Below, piece by piece: positions 1 through 11,158 of a stretch of DNA of 64,000 nt (position 1 is its first letter; every line of letters starts with the position of its first letter). Location of the stretch: the NCBI GenBank assembly GCA_035235625.1, contig CP141143.1, positions 34,767,178-34,831,177 on the forward strand. The letters run 5' to 3'. The position numbers and the translations under genes are program-made. The notes beneath the pieces are model-generated. The model searched no databases. It saw nothing but the letters and a program-made list of their open reading frames with translations, and was not told the origin of the DNA. Origin of the DNA: Saururus chinensis (taxonomy: Eukaryota; Streptophyta; Magnoliopsida; Piperales; Saururaceae).

Positions 1-260
1 GTACCCACACGTGGGAGATGATTATGATAATGATTGATGTTATGAATATAAATTATGCATGAAGGGTTGATGGGAGCATGTTTCATGAATTAAGATTCAT
101 GTACATATTGCCCACGTATGTACCATGTTGCATACATCATTATATAGATTTCCGAATGAGACTTTCTCAAGATTACTTGTGGTTGTTCAATTGGATGCAA
201 TGGTGTGAGATTGTGTGACGGATTAATCGATTGTTTGCTTATCGAAAATTGGTTGGTCTG
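1..260 (+). repeat. LTR fragment of the large gypsy-like LTR family
   Basis: This stretch matches, in reverse complement, the middle of the solo LTR at 48501-51882 (about 49860-50050). Shared features are the run around 'tgcccacgtatgtaccatg' and the block 'ggatgcaatggtgtgag'. Its sense direction is plus. It is cut on the left by the window edge and on the right by the LTR that starts at 261. I see no gene in it; the short minus-strand reading frame here is chance. Confidence 0.6.
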
Positions 261-2229
261 TGTCACAACCCGGATTTTTAATAGCATTTTTAAATAGCAC
301 GAACGGTAAGTAACGAGATTTTTTTTTAATACAAAACAAACCATTCGATTAAATATCCAGGCCATGATAACTGGGGTTCACAAATTATATGATATTATTT
401 CACGTATAAAAACTCATAAAGAATAGTTCATCCATCTAAGTACAAGTTTGACATCCGTCTGAAAATAAACAACTAAGTTGACTCTCATGCTAGTGAAACA
501 CTTACATACCGGAGTTGCAGAAACACAAAAACTTCAACTAGGCACGCCTGTCTTGGTCTTACTTGTCATCGCTTGGAGAATCTGTAGCCAACCAAACGAA
601 ACAACCACAACAACAACAATGGAATCTCTTTGCCTTCAAGAGAAGAGCTTCCAAAGGACAAAATGTTTTATTAATATTTTTTGGATCGGGTCAATATCAC
701 CCGATGTTAGTTGTCTGCATACTCATCAGACATCTCCAATGTTTCCAACAAGATCGGATCCAGACGTAGTTCTGCCTAGAAACTACTCTATCCTACGAAG
801 TATAACATCATATATGCAATGCTTAGGTATTTTTAACCAACCTATATTTTAGTAAGACCTTTAATCGTTCCACTTGTCTAATTAACAAGTAATATCAAAC
901 AATGTTATTAATTATCTCACATCCCTTGCTCAATAATTAATACTATCAAATCTGTAACTCAGAGATGACTCATCCCTCGAGAAATCTCTAAACATACTAC
1001 TCCAACCTTGGAGTAGACTGCTTAACAGCAGCTTGACCCAAACCTCAGGGCTCTCAATAGTCTGCCATGAATCTGGAGAAGAGGATCTCAACTGTGCTCA
1101 TAGTCACAAATTGGCGAGAAGCACAAGCCTTCTATAATGCTCATACAACTCCGCTTTTTGTACATACTAAATAGTCCTCGGAAGACCATTGTGGCAATGA
1201 AGAAGCATATTGCAATCTCTACCATCCCAACTCTAGGAGAAAATGTCTTATAAGATATTAGTAATGTATCTATAGAAGCCTCGGGTCTTTATGACCATTG
1301 ACTCCCCCAAACATCTAAACTTAGACTACATTAATTCCATCCAGTCCAGTATCTGCTCAACCATTTGGGTCCTCTTCACCTTGTGAATTGGCCCAATAAA
1401 TAGCTCATCCACTGAGCTATGAATTAGAGAACATCCTCTAACCACCCTCGATTCATTAACCAAGGTAAAATTCTACGTTAGGGCCCTGTCACTCCATGAA
1501 CAGATCCTAAACCTCATTGTGGGTATTTTAGTCTTTATCTTGATTAGATGTTCTCCCCCCAATCCAATGGCAACCCATGTCTCTTAACTAAACTTCATTA
1601 ATCTTAAGTTACCGATATAAATTACAGCATCAAAAATAAAAGCATGCATCAGCATAATCAACATAAATAACATGCATTCACACTAGTGCATAAATAATGA
1701 ATAAGGCCCGTTGCACTCATTTGTAGGGCTAGGGCTCAGCTAGTTCAAGCCCAAGAGTGTGAACAACTCTAACGGTTCCCACGAGTTACATATATAACAC
1801 TCTAGTCGATCGATGTACTCGATTGTAGACACGTGTAATACATTGTCTTAAACCTTAGGAATTAGGGTTCTTCCCCTTGTTTCCCATAACACTGTGACCT
1901 ATCAAGGTCTTTTGAAGCCATTTAACTCCATTCTAGGGCACCCTAATGCTTGGTTGCTAGGTTATTCATTTCAGCGAAAACAGAGTATACTACCCCCTAA
2001 GGGCATTAGGGTAATTCTACCACTTGGGGTATGCTACCCTACCTTGGTTCATTTGGTCATCTCACTGCCCATTTATTTATTTTAAGTTATAATCCTCTCA
2101 AGAGGCTCCACTCTCAAACTAATGACATAGGCAAAATCAACATAATACTCATCACATAATCAATTCAATGCTCATTTATCATGGGCACATAAATTTGTGC
2201 ATTTATGTCATAATTTACAATCTATAAGC

Positions 2230-2510
2230 ATGTACTTATGCCACATGCATGTCATGCTATAATATATCTCATCGACACATAGTCATGCTACATACATATC
2301 ATACTATAATAACATATTTCATCAACACATACTCATGTCACTTGCATATCATACTATATATAACATATCTCATCATCACATAACTATGTCACCTGCATAT
2401 CATGCTATATATAATATTTTTCATCATCACATAGTCATGCCACCTGCATATCATGTTATAATCCACATTATCTCATCATCATATACTCAAGTCACATGCA
2501 CATCATGGGT
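2230..2510. repeat. Tandem repeat of about 60 bp, about five units
   Basis: Units of about 57-63 bp share 'catgccacctgcatatcatgctataatatatctcatcatcacatag' in degenerate form. They lie inside the LTR. The plus-strand LTR copy has the inverted counterpart at about 29130-29350. Confidence 0.75.
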
Positions 2511-2818
2511 TCAAATATAGTTCATAACACATATATACTTCTTTTGTAAACATGTGAGACTCATTATCATAATCACATCGTGCATGAATCATTTCTAAAC
2601 ATAACCATATCATGATATCTATTTCTAGATAAAAACATTCACCTTGCAACATTGTGTATTAACCGCACACATCATCTTGCATATTCATGCAAATCATAAT
2701 ATAATCACATGTGTAACATAATCTTCATTGTTCCTACACAACCTATATCAATGAGCATTATCTCTCATACATATGTAACAATAAATGGTGAATGTCTCAC
2801 ATTTGAAAAAAAATAAAC

Positions 2819-2939
2819 CTGCTCATTAAGGTCGAAACCCCGAGCAAACTGCACATCAAAGCCGAAGCCCTAAGCAAACTACTCATCAAGACCAAAGCCC
2901 TGAGTAAACCTGTTCATCAAGACCGAAGTCTCAAGCTAA
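2819..2939. repeat. 30-bp tandem repeat, four units
   Basis: Four consecutive 30-bp units read as variants of 'ctgctcatcaagaccgaagc' followed by 'cctgagcaaa', with about 80% identity by eye. The location in the LTR corresponds to the short tandem repeat at about 7990-8140 in the other LTR copy. Confidence 0.8.
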
Positions 2940-4924
2940 CTATATGTGGTAAGGCGGTGCAGACAAACATACCATCCTAGATTTTTAAGGTCCAGATAAA
3001 CTTATCAAATAACACATATATCATTCCATTCTTCTCACCTGGGGAGGAATCCCATCCTCAAAGGAACATAAAAAATCATCCATTGGATGTAAAACCTCAT
3101 CCTTTCGAACGTAATACTGAATTGATAAACCTCCGATCAATTAATCCGACAACCAATGACATCCAATTTAATCCAATCGATCAAACACGGCTAATCACGA
3201 TTACTCTTGTTTATAAATTATTTTCATGATATATGTAATATGGTACATACATGAGCAAATGTTAAACGAGTATAAGTAGAAATAAAAATGCTCAAATCAG
3301 CCCACATGTAGATGAAACATGGTCCATTCATATCAAATAAAATCATAAACATCTATACAAGTGTGTACATAAGTGGTAGTGTTCAGCCTAAGCTAAGACA
3401 TGTAAAACATGAACAAGCTATAATCAATGTTGTATATACATGCATCTATAATTTTATCATAGTCCTATCCTGCTGGAATCATGAAGCAAATGTGATAAAA
3501 ACATCGGAATACGAGTTCAAGACAAGTATAATATCATGCTAGACTTAGACAAGGATAAACATAATCATACTTAAGCTAGAATATAAAATACACGATTCTC
3601 TTAAAATTAATATAACATGTACAAGTATATATGTACATCATCATGGTTAAACTTACTATAATCATCAAAAAAACATGAAGTAGCCATCAAATATAAATTT
3701 AAGACAAGTAGAATATCATGCTAAAATTAAACAAATATAGCCTAAATCATGCTTGAGCTAAATCATAAATTTCAAGTTAGTACTCATGCAATCACAACAA
3801 CATTTATTTGTAATAATAACTCATTTTAATAATAAAGAATTGGGTTTTATAATAATAGAGTAAGAAATGACCAAAATACACAAATAGCTAAAATGACAAA
3901 ATATGTCGTTTGGCTATTCGAACGCCTGTCAGGCCGTTTAAAGGCCAAGTCATTCTATTTGCCAAATAGGCCATTCAAACGGTCGGCATTTTGAATGCTT
4001 ATTGAACCGTTTGAATGCCCTTAATAGTTCACTTTTTGCCCACTTCAGATTCAATTTCAACCTTCCGAAATTCAAACCAAAAACACCCAAAATTTTATGA
4101 TAAATTCTAAAATCATCATAGAACTTCATAATATCAAAATACAACCTATAACATGATAGATCTAATTATTCTCATGCTTAATCACCAAAAAATAAACATA
4201 AATGACATGTTTTTAACAAATCACCATTAAAACACAAAATAAAGCAAGGACCCACATAAACCTTCAAGCATACAATCCAATAGACAAACCCACACAAGAT
4301 GAAATCTCCTTACCTCTATAAAGTCCTTGGATCAAGAAAGAAGCTTCACTCGTTAAGAAATCATTAATAGGTTTAAACCAACTTGAAAATAGGTAGATCT
4401 ATTATCTCCTTTGAATAAAATAAAAATAACCCATTTGGGGTTTAAATTTTAAATTAAAAATAAATTTTTTTATAGAAGAAATCAAGAATCTACTTAGGGG
4501 AAATGAAGATAAAAAGATTAAGACCAAAATCAAGAGATTATGGGTGATTAGGTCTAGAAAACTCACCTAAATAAGATTTTCCTATTTGAAAAATGGGGGT
4601 AGAGCACCTCCTTCTCCCTTGGATAGCCCTTCCCCAAATGAGTAAGTGGCTAGGGTTTTTCCTTAAATAGTAAGGTGTTGGGCTATATTTATAAACTGTT
4701 GGTATGTAAAAATGGGTTCAAATGCCTTAAGTGGCTAATTAAGGTTATTTTAGGGCTAAAAATAAGTTTAATCATTCTAAAACTCACTTATATAAGATAA
4801 TTAAAGTTTAGGGTCATGTGTGTCACACGCCGTAGAGATAGGGCCCATTGTGGGGTCCACACTTTAAATATAGTAAAATTATAATAAAATCTCATAAAAT
4901 CCACAAAAAATTAGATAAATAAAG

Positions 4925-6550
4925 GGGAAATTTATTAAAATAATCATTAAAAAAATATTTACTGAAATATACCACTTTTGGGAAATATTTCCCAAAGTAG
5001 TGTTCGTTTTTGCCACATAAGCGCCAGCCAAGCAGCTGGCGCCAGTGTGGCTTTTTTTTTATTTTTTAAGTTGATTTCGTCGTCTAGAACAACGAAATTA
5101 GTTTTAATACGATTTCATCGTTCTAAATGACGAAACCTTTTATTACTTGACCCGGTTTTGTCGTTCAGAACAATGAAATCAACTTAAGCTGACTTCATCG
5201 TTTTGAATGACGAAACTGCCACACTTAGCTAATTTCAGCCTTCGATTTGGGAGCAACACTGATTTTGTCATTCTAAATGACGAAATCATCGTGGTTATAA
5301 TCGCAACTCTGCTCTGCCTCCAGTTGCGTTCCAGTGCATTGGTTTTTTGCTCCGCCGCTTCTGTCGATGTTCAGACGCCGCCATTCCCGCCGCCGACGTC
5401 CAGCCTGCTGCCGCCAATGTCAGTCTGCCGCCGCCTAGGTCTAGCCTACCACTACCCACGTCGAGCCCGCTCCCGTTTCATTTTTCTGGTGCATGTCCTT
5501 CTGTTTTTTTTTATTTACCTCTTTTTCAATCGTTGTAATACATCTTTTGTATGTTACATTAAAAAAATTTATCTTTTGTATGCTACATTAAAAAAATTTA
5601 AAGTTTTGATTGTCCCGTCATTGAGCCCTAGTTTTAGAAGTATTGTTCTAAGTCGTTTTGTGTGTTTTTTTTGTTTAAGATTATTGAATTGAGATGGATT
5701 TTTAATTAATGAGTTTTTGTTTTTTAAGATGACAAGTCTCTCAAATTTTGGAAAATGAGGAGGATTTGAGTTTTTGAACATGTTTTTATATGGTTTGTGA
5801 CATTGCATGCGTTATTGCATCAATTCTGTAATTTTATTAATTAGAAAATTTACTCATTAATATAAAGTATTCATGATATGTTTATATACTTGGTAAAGTT
5901 ATTAGTTTCTATGCATATATATTTTGAAGATATATTGGGTAGGGTAAATATTAGTATTAGTTTGCTTAATTTAATATTAATTTAATTTATTATTTATGAA
6001 TTAATTTAATAAAAATGGCAAAAGAAATGGTTAGTTTTTTATTAACTACAACTGATGCATAGAAGGATTATTAATGAAGAAATCATCTACATTTGATGAA
6101 TTTGAGATGCACATAGCAAGTAAGGTTGGGTTGGATCGAAGAAGATGGAAAATTACTATCAAATGTAATCTTCCGTCCTATGGATCGAGAATGATACTAA
6201 TGAACATAAATGATGATTCATTAATGGCTTTTATGTTTCACCACTCATGTAACAAAATTTCTTTCGAGTTATTTCTCGAAAAAGAGGCCCGATTGACTAG
6301 TGAAATGCAAAGTAGTTCACGTAGGAGCTCGGATAGAAATGTGAATAATGAAAGTCATATGCAAGTGCCAGTGGACAACGAAGAAGAAGGAAATTTATCT
6401 ATGACAGTAGCTTCAAATGAACGTCATAGGTCATAAATGCTATATTGATTATGTCTATGTTGTCATTATTAATTTACTTCAAATGAAATATTTCCCAAAG
6501 TGGTATATTTTGGCAAATATTTTTTTTATTATTATTTAAATAATTTTCCC
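4925..6550. mobile_element. Mutator-like element (MULE-1), 1.63 kb
   Basis: The element begins gggaaattta and ends taattttccc. A perfect 9-bp target duplication, TAAATAAAG, sits at 4916-4924 and 6551-6559; a 9-bp duplication is the hallmark of Mutator-like transposons. Inside the ends are inverted copies of a tttgggaaatatttcccaaa block (about 4978 and 6486) and a GC-rich block 'gcgccagccaagcagctggc' (about 5020). Short repeated motifs of the type 'tcgttctaaatgacgaaa' follow. A GC-rich pyrimidine segment occurs at 5340-5480. The same terminal architecture occurs at 59231, 61738 and 63412. It retains only an N-terminal transposase fragment, so it is non-autonomous. Confidence 0.88.
6074..6436 (+). 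pseudogene. MULE transposase N-terminal fragment
   Basis: An open frame of 120 codons inside MULE-1. It looks like the N-terminal region of plant Mutator-like transposases: a 'TFDEFEMHIASKVGLDRRRW' block, then alternating hydrophobic segments, an acidic 'INDDSLMAFMF' segment like the usual DDDDV loop, and 'ISFELFLEKE'. This matches the PB1-like N-terminal domain that precedes the catalytic region in this family. No DDE catalytic domain or SWIM zinc finger follows; the frame stops shortly before the element end. The assignment rests on family knowledge, not a search. It is probably non-functional. Confidence 0.6.
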
Positions 6551-6902
6551 TAAATAAAGTTTGTTATTAAAACTTATAAAAATAAAATTAAACCTTTTTA
6601 AAACTATAATTACTAACATTTAACCCCAAAATTAAGTCAAAGTGGGAAATTTAAGCAAAACGACACAATATTACAAAATTAAATAGAAATTAACCGGTTT
6701 AGAGTTAGAGATCTTACAAGAACAACCTATAGAATGACCAGGCATTCAAACAGCTTGCCAGGCCGATCGAAGGCCAACACAACAAAATTGTGTTTTGGCC
6801 TATTTTTGTGTATTTTTTACCATTTCTTGTTCTCTCTTATAAATTTAATTCTTCATGATTAAAATGACTTATGATTACCTATAAATGTTGTTGTGATTGT
6901 TT

Positions 6903-7295
6903 GAGGACCATCTTTGAATTATGATTTAGTTCAAACATGATTTAGGTTATATTTGTTTAATTTTAGTATGATATTCTACATGTTATAAATTTATGTTTGA
7001 TGACTTCTTCATAATTACTTATGGAATCATTGCATGAGGACCATCTTTGAATTATGATTTAGATCAAGCATGATTTAGGCTATATTTGTTTAATTTTAGC
7101 ATAATATTCTGCATGCTATAAATTCATGTTTGATGACTTCTTCATAATTACTTGCAGAATCATTGCATGAGGACCATCTTTGAAGTATGATTTAGCTCAA
7201 GCATGATTTAGGCTATATTTGTTTAATTTTAGTATGCTATTCTGCATGTTATAAATTCATGTTTGATGACTTCTTCATAATTACTTATTGATTCC
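6903..7295. repeat. 133-bp tandem repeat, three units
   Basis: The landmark gaggaccatctttga occurs at 6903, 7036 and 7169, giving a period of 133 bp. Units share 'catgatttaggctatatttg' and 'tttgatgacttcttcataat'. It lies inside the plus-strand LTR copy. Confidence 0.9.
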
Positions 7296-7989
7296 AGTAA
7301 GTCTTAGCCATGATCATTATATATGCTTGCATATATTATATTAATTTTAGGTAAATCATGTTTTCCATATTTTAACTTGAGTATGGTAATGTTTATACTT
7401 GTCTAGGTTTAACATGATATTATACTTGTCTTGAACTCGTATTTCAATATTTTCATCACATTTACTCCATGATTCTAGTAGGGTAAGACTATGATAAGAT
7501 AATTGATGCTTACATATATAACTTTCATTATAGTTTGTTTATGTTTCACATGTCTTAGCTTAAGTTTGCACACTACCCCTTATGTACGTTCTTATGTAGA
7601 TAATTATGATTCTATTTGACATAAATGGATTATGTTTCATGCACATGTAGATTGATTTGAGCATGTTTACTTATACTTGGACTCGTTTAGCATTTGCTCA
7701 CGTATGTATTATGTGGCATGCATCATGAAAATAGTTTATAAATAACATTAATCGTGATTATATGTGATTTGGTCAATTGTTTAAAATTGGATGGTATTGG
7801 ATGTTGGATTAAATTGTTTGAAGGCTTATTAAATCAGTTTTGGGTCCGGAATGACAATTTTATTTTGCACTCCTTCGAGAACATGGTGCCTCCCCAAGTT
7901 GGGTTGAGATGAGGTAATAACGATGTGAGTTTATTTATTAAGTTATATAGACCCTGAGAATCCAAGATGGTATGTCTGTATACACCATC

Positions 7990-8142
7990 TTACTACATGC
8001 TCTAATTTTTCTTTGTAGAATTCGGACTCTCCATGCAAGAGATTGTCCTTAGCAACTGCTCTAGTTTTTCTTTATGAAATTTGGACTCTCCCCACAAAGC
8101 TTGTCCTTAGCGAGAAGGTTACTTTAGTTTTCTTTTGTAGAA
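7990..8142. repeat. Short tandem repeat at the Helitron insertion site, left half
   Basis: Degenerate units of about 55-60 bp read 'ctctaatttttctttgtagaat', 'tcggactctcc', 'gattgtccttagc'. The array is cut at 8142 in the phrase 'tcttttgtagaa' and continues at 28680 with 'tttagaccttc', then further units to about 28830. Confidence 0.8.
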
Positions 8143-8172
8143 CTAGGAATAGTGCACGTGCAAAAGCACGTG
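8143..8172 (-). other. Helitron 3' terminus: hairpin and CTAG
   Basis: Perfect 7-bp stem at 8155-8161 and 8166-8172 with a 4-base loop, eight bases before the terminal CTAG at 8143-8146. The hairpin close to a CTRR end is the diagnostic Helitron 3' signal, thought to stop rolling-circle replication. Confidence 0.9.
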
Positions 8173-8879
8173 AAATTTTTTATATAAAATAATAAAAATA
8201 TAATATATTTTTTATCGTAAAAATATAAAAAAATTAACCACATAAAAATATATTACATATACCAAATATTTGGTGTATTGTTGAATCAAATTTAATTTGA
8301 AGAACAGAATGTCATAAGGTCAAATTGAAGAGCGAATTAAAAACATATGTATCAAATATAACTGATTATAACTATTGTACGAGTAGAATCGATTTCACAT
8401 TACTTTTACAATTTGTTTTTAATTATTTTATTTGAAATAGAGTTACATATAAAATAAAACCTAACACATAAGTAAACATCTAAATGTTCTATTATTTTGA
8501 TAGATGGACTAACAGCAATACACTAAAACTAATAATTTTTTGTATTTTTTTATATAAATATACATTGTGTAAAATAATAATTATTCAAACACGATGCACA
8601 ATCATCAAAGTTATTATAGTATTGAAAAGTATAAATTTTCTTAAAAGAAACATGGCCAAACATGTAAACATGAAATCACATTCACATATGACCATCATAG
8701 GAAAACAAATATAAATCGTAATCCCTAAACTTTAAATTGTAAACCCCAAACCATAAACAAAAAATGGACGAAAACGAGTACGTAATATAGAAGTCTTTAA
8801 AACGACAAGTCTAATCAAATAATATAACAATGTAAATCTATAAATTATGTAGATCGAATGTAAGTTATGACAATCTCAT

Positions 8880-11155
8880 GTTTAACAACCTAGTTTGTCT
8901 AATTTAGAGAGAACAGAAGTATATGATAAGCCAATAGTCTATAAAAGCAAGTAAGAATAAAGAAGTTAAATAGCTAAAATTAATGAAGTATAGTTTATGT
9001 TGATGTAGAATCATTCTCATCTTCATGTTCAACTGTACCTGCAAATAAAAACCAAACAAAGATTTAAAAAAGACCTTCGACATGCAGTGAGAAACGAAAC
9101 TGAGCAACAAACATTTAGGTAAAAAAATACCCTTTTTGGTTCTTGTAATTGAGACACATGTAGTTGACCTAACAACTTCGTCTGCAATAATTTTCTGATC
9201 CATTTTGAGGACAAACATAAATGATTTCCAAATGAGTTCACCTATAATTGCTCTGAAGCCACGCTCATTAGAAAGCTTCACAATATTAAAAATGAATATA
9301 TTAACTTTTCATCCCATAATTTATCATTTCAACATAGCACATTTTTAGTATCATAAACATATCATAGATGTTACCTTTAAATTATGCATTGCATCAGCTG
9401 AGTATCCAAACATTTTTCTGCTTATGTATCAAAAATAGTTATCCACATGTTGCAAGTATTGTCTCCTATATTTGCTCGAAAATAAAACCTATATACAAAT
9501 AATAACAAAATAGTTATGAGCGTTAGGAAATGATTTTAAATCGGCAAAGCTATATGTGAAATATACTTGTGAACATTCACAATTGGAGTAACATGACATT
9601 TGTCACATGCATCAACATTATGATGATTGTTAACTTTTTTGTTGCATTTTGAACATGCAATGTACCAAATATCTTGATCCAAACTTATCTTTAGAACCCA
9701 CGCATCAACTGCAAAAAATTCAGGCTAAACAAGGAAATGAATGTTTAGTTAAATATTACAAATATGTTTATTCATTTATTTGTCTATATAAATATTTACA
9801 TATATAACAAAAAATTGAAATTCTATACAGGTGATCAGTCAGAGGAAGTAACATAACTTTAACCAATTCTTCTTTAATGTTCACAATATCTATAATTTAT
9901 TTCACATGTGTTTTCAAACCATTTCGGCGCGAAATCTCTATGTCCACCATATTTGAAACTTGTTGCATATTCTTCGAGTACCTAAAATATGTTTTGAATC
10001 AAAAAACATATAAATACAAATGTTTACTTACAAACAATTACGTGGTTACAATTTAATTAAAGTGATAACTATTTATAAAAAATCTTACCAAGTCTTAAGG
10101 TCTACAGCTGCTTCAAACCTTGGGTTGATAGTTTTTTTGTAACAGTTGTTGAGGATAAGGTTAGTCATTCTACAAATATAAGACCGAAAAAATAATATAT
10201 ATATGAGTTGTTTATGCAACACATAAGATAATTTAATCAAATAAACTTGCTTTAAATTTGGGTAAATAATATAGCATACCTCGAAATTCTTGGACTCACA
10301 CTACTATTAAATAAACAATTGGGTAATTGCCACGATATTCCTCAAGAATTGGTACATTATTTTCCATAATATCTCCCCATAAGCTTATTGAAATTGGCAT
10401 TGTACAACTACAAACGAAAATGTTTAGAAAACAACCTAGCATAAACTGTGAACTCAATTTGTGAATTTCATTTTTATCAATCAACTCAAGGGATTGACGA
10501 TTAACTTTAGTTCCATTAGGCCTGCGTACAATCTTTCGATTACCAATGCTAATTACAACTCCAAGGACATCTATCAACAAACATGGATAAAAAAATTAAC
10601 TAAATGCATATATATGAAGATTTTGTTTTTCTAGTATGCGTTCTTACTTATTGTTTCTTGCGTATTTTTGGTGACTTGAAGTGTGTCTAGCCCAGTAATT
10701 CTACAATTGTCATAACTCGTTATAGCAAATTCATCTGGCACAAGAACAATTGTTGTACGTTTCTGAATAATGATCTCATAGTCAGTTGTACCTCATCCAT
10801 ATGTAGCAGCTAAACATTTGATCAAACCATTGGATATGTAATACATTTTACCTTCCAAGGTTGCTCTCTTGAATGATTCAACTAACTCATTGAACACTGA
10901 CAATTGAATTCTAGAACCCTATAACAATAGATAAGCAATAAAACCACAACAAACATTGATATGCTTATGAAATAATTCAATCAAACAAGGACTAACATAA
11001 ATGTAAATCAATGTAATTATGAATGATAAATAATTTGAGGTACTAACCTTTTCATCAACAACGCATATGTTCATAACGATTCTAGAACCCTTTAAGTTGT
11101 CAAACGAGCGTATTTTGGTCTTTCCAATATTAAGATCAATTATTATGTAACTCAC
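8880..11155 (-). pseudogene. RPA1-like (replication protein A large subunit) gene of the Helitron, decayed
   Basis: Single-strand DNA-binding protein that plant Helitrons often encode beside Rep/helicase. Coding pieces on the minus strand, separated by introns or breaks: 11155-11040 ('DLNIGKTKIRSFDNLKGSRI', OB-fold-like); 10920-10650 ('SRIQLSVFNELVESFKRATL', then a piece ending 'SYDNCRITGLDTLQVTKNTQ'); 10580-10296 ('DVLGVVISIGNRKIVRRPNG', then 'ISLWGDIMENN'); 10150-9900; a zinc-ribbon segment at 9664-9591 with CSKC and CDKC pairs; and 9281-9030 ('GELIWKSFMFVLKMDQKIIA'). The order DBD-A, DBD-B, then zinc-containing DBD-C fits RPA1. In-frame stops occur, for example near 10790 and 9870, so I call it a pseudogene. 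It starts directly after the helicase stop. Confidence 0.7.
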
Positions 11156-11158
11156 AAG

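Larger units (their letters stand above)
261..6718 (-). mobile_element. Near-complete LTR, gypsy-like, minus strand, interrupted by a MULE
   Basis: On the plus strand it starts tgtcacaacccgg and ends atcttaca, the same termini as the solo LTR at 48501-51882 (tgtcacgccccgg ... tccttaca). Internal order is shared: adenine-rich start, short tandem repeats, the 'tggtacatacatg' block at about 3240, the 'gttcgaacgcc' type motifs at about 3920, and a TATA-like region on the minus strand near 4660-4680. Without the inserted MULE (4925-6550 plus one 9-bp duplication) it is about 4.8 kb. Transcription polarity is inferred as minus from the TATA position and by comparison with the LTR at 43111. No matching 5-bp duplication flanks it (gtctg versus agaac), so the ends were probably rearranged. 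It holds no internal gag/pol. Confidence 0.65.
6719..8142 (+). mobile_element. LTR copy, plus strand, left part (5'-truncated)
   Basis: This is the inverted counterpart of about 2800-3960 of the neighbouring minus-strand LTR: 'ggcattcaaacagcttgccaggccgatcgaaggcc' type motifs near 6740, then tandem repeats, then 'atgtattatgtggcatgcatcatg' at 7703. The sequence stops at 8142 and resumes without loss at 28680, because the Helitron is inserted here. The first 1.2 kb expected of this LTR is missing at the left end. Confidence 0.65.

Noticed and set aside
5207..5692. 161-codon plus-strand frame in MULE-1
   Set aside because: It starts in the MULE terminus and runs through a low-complexity C/T-rich segment; no domain.
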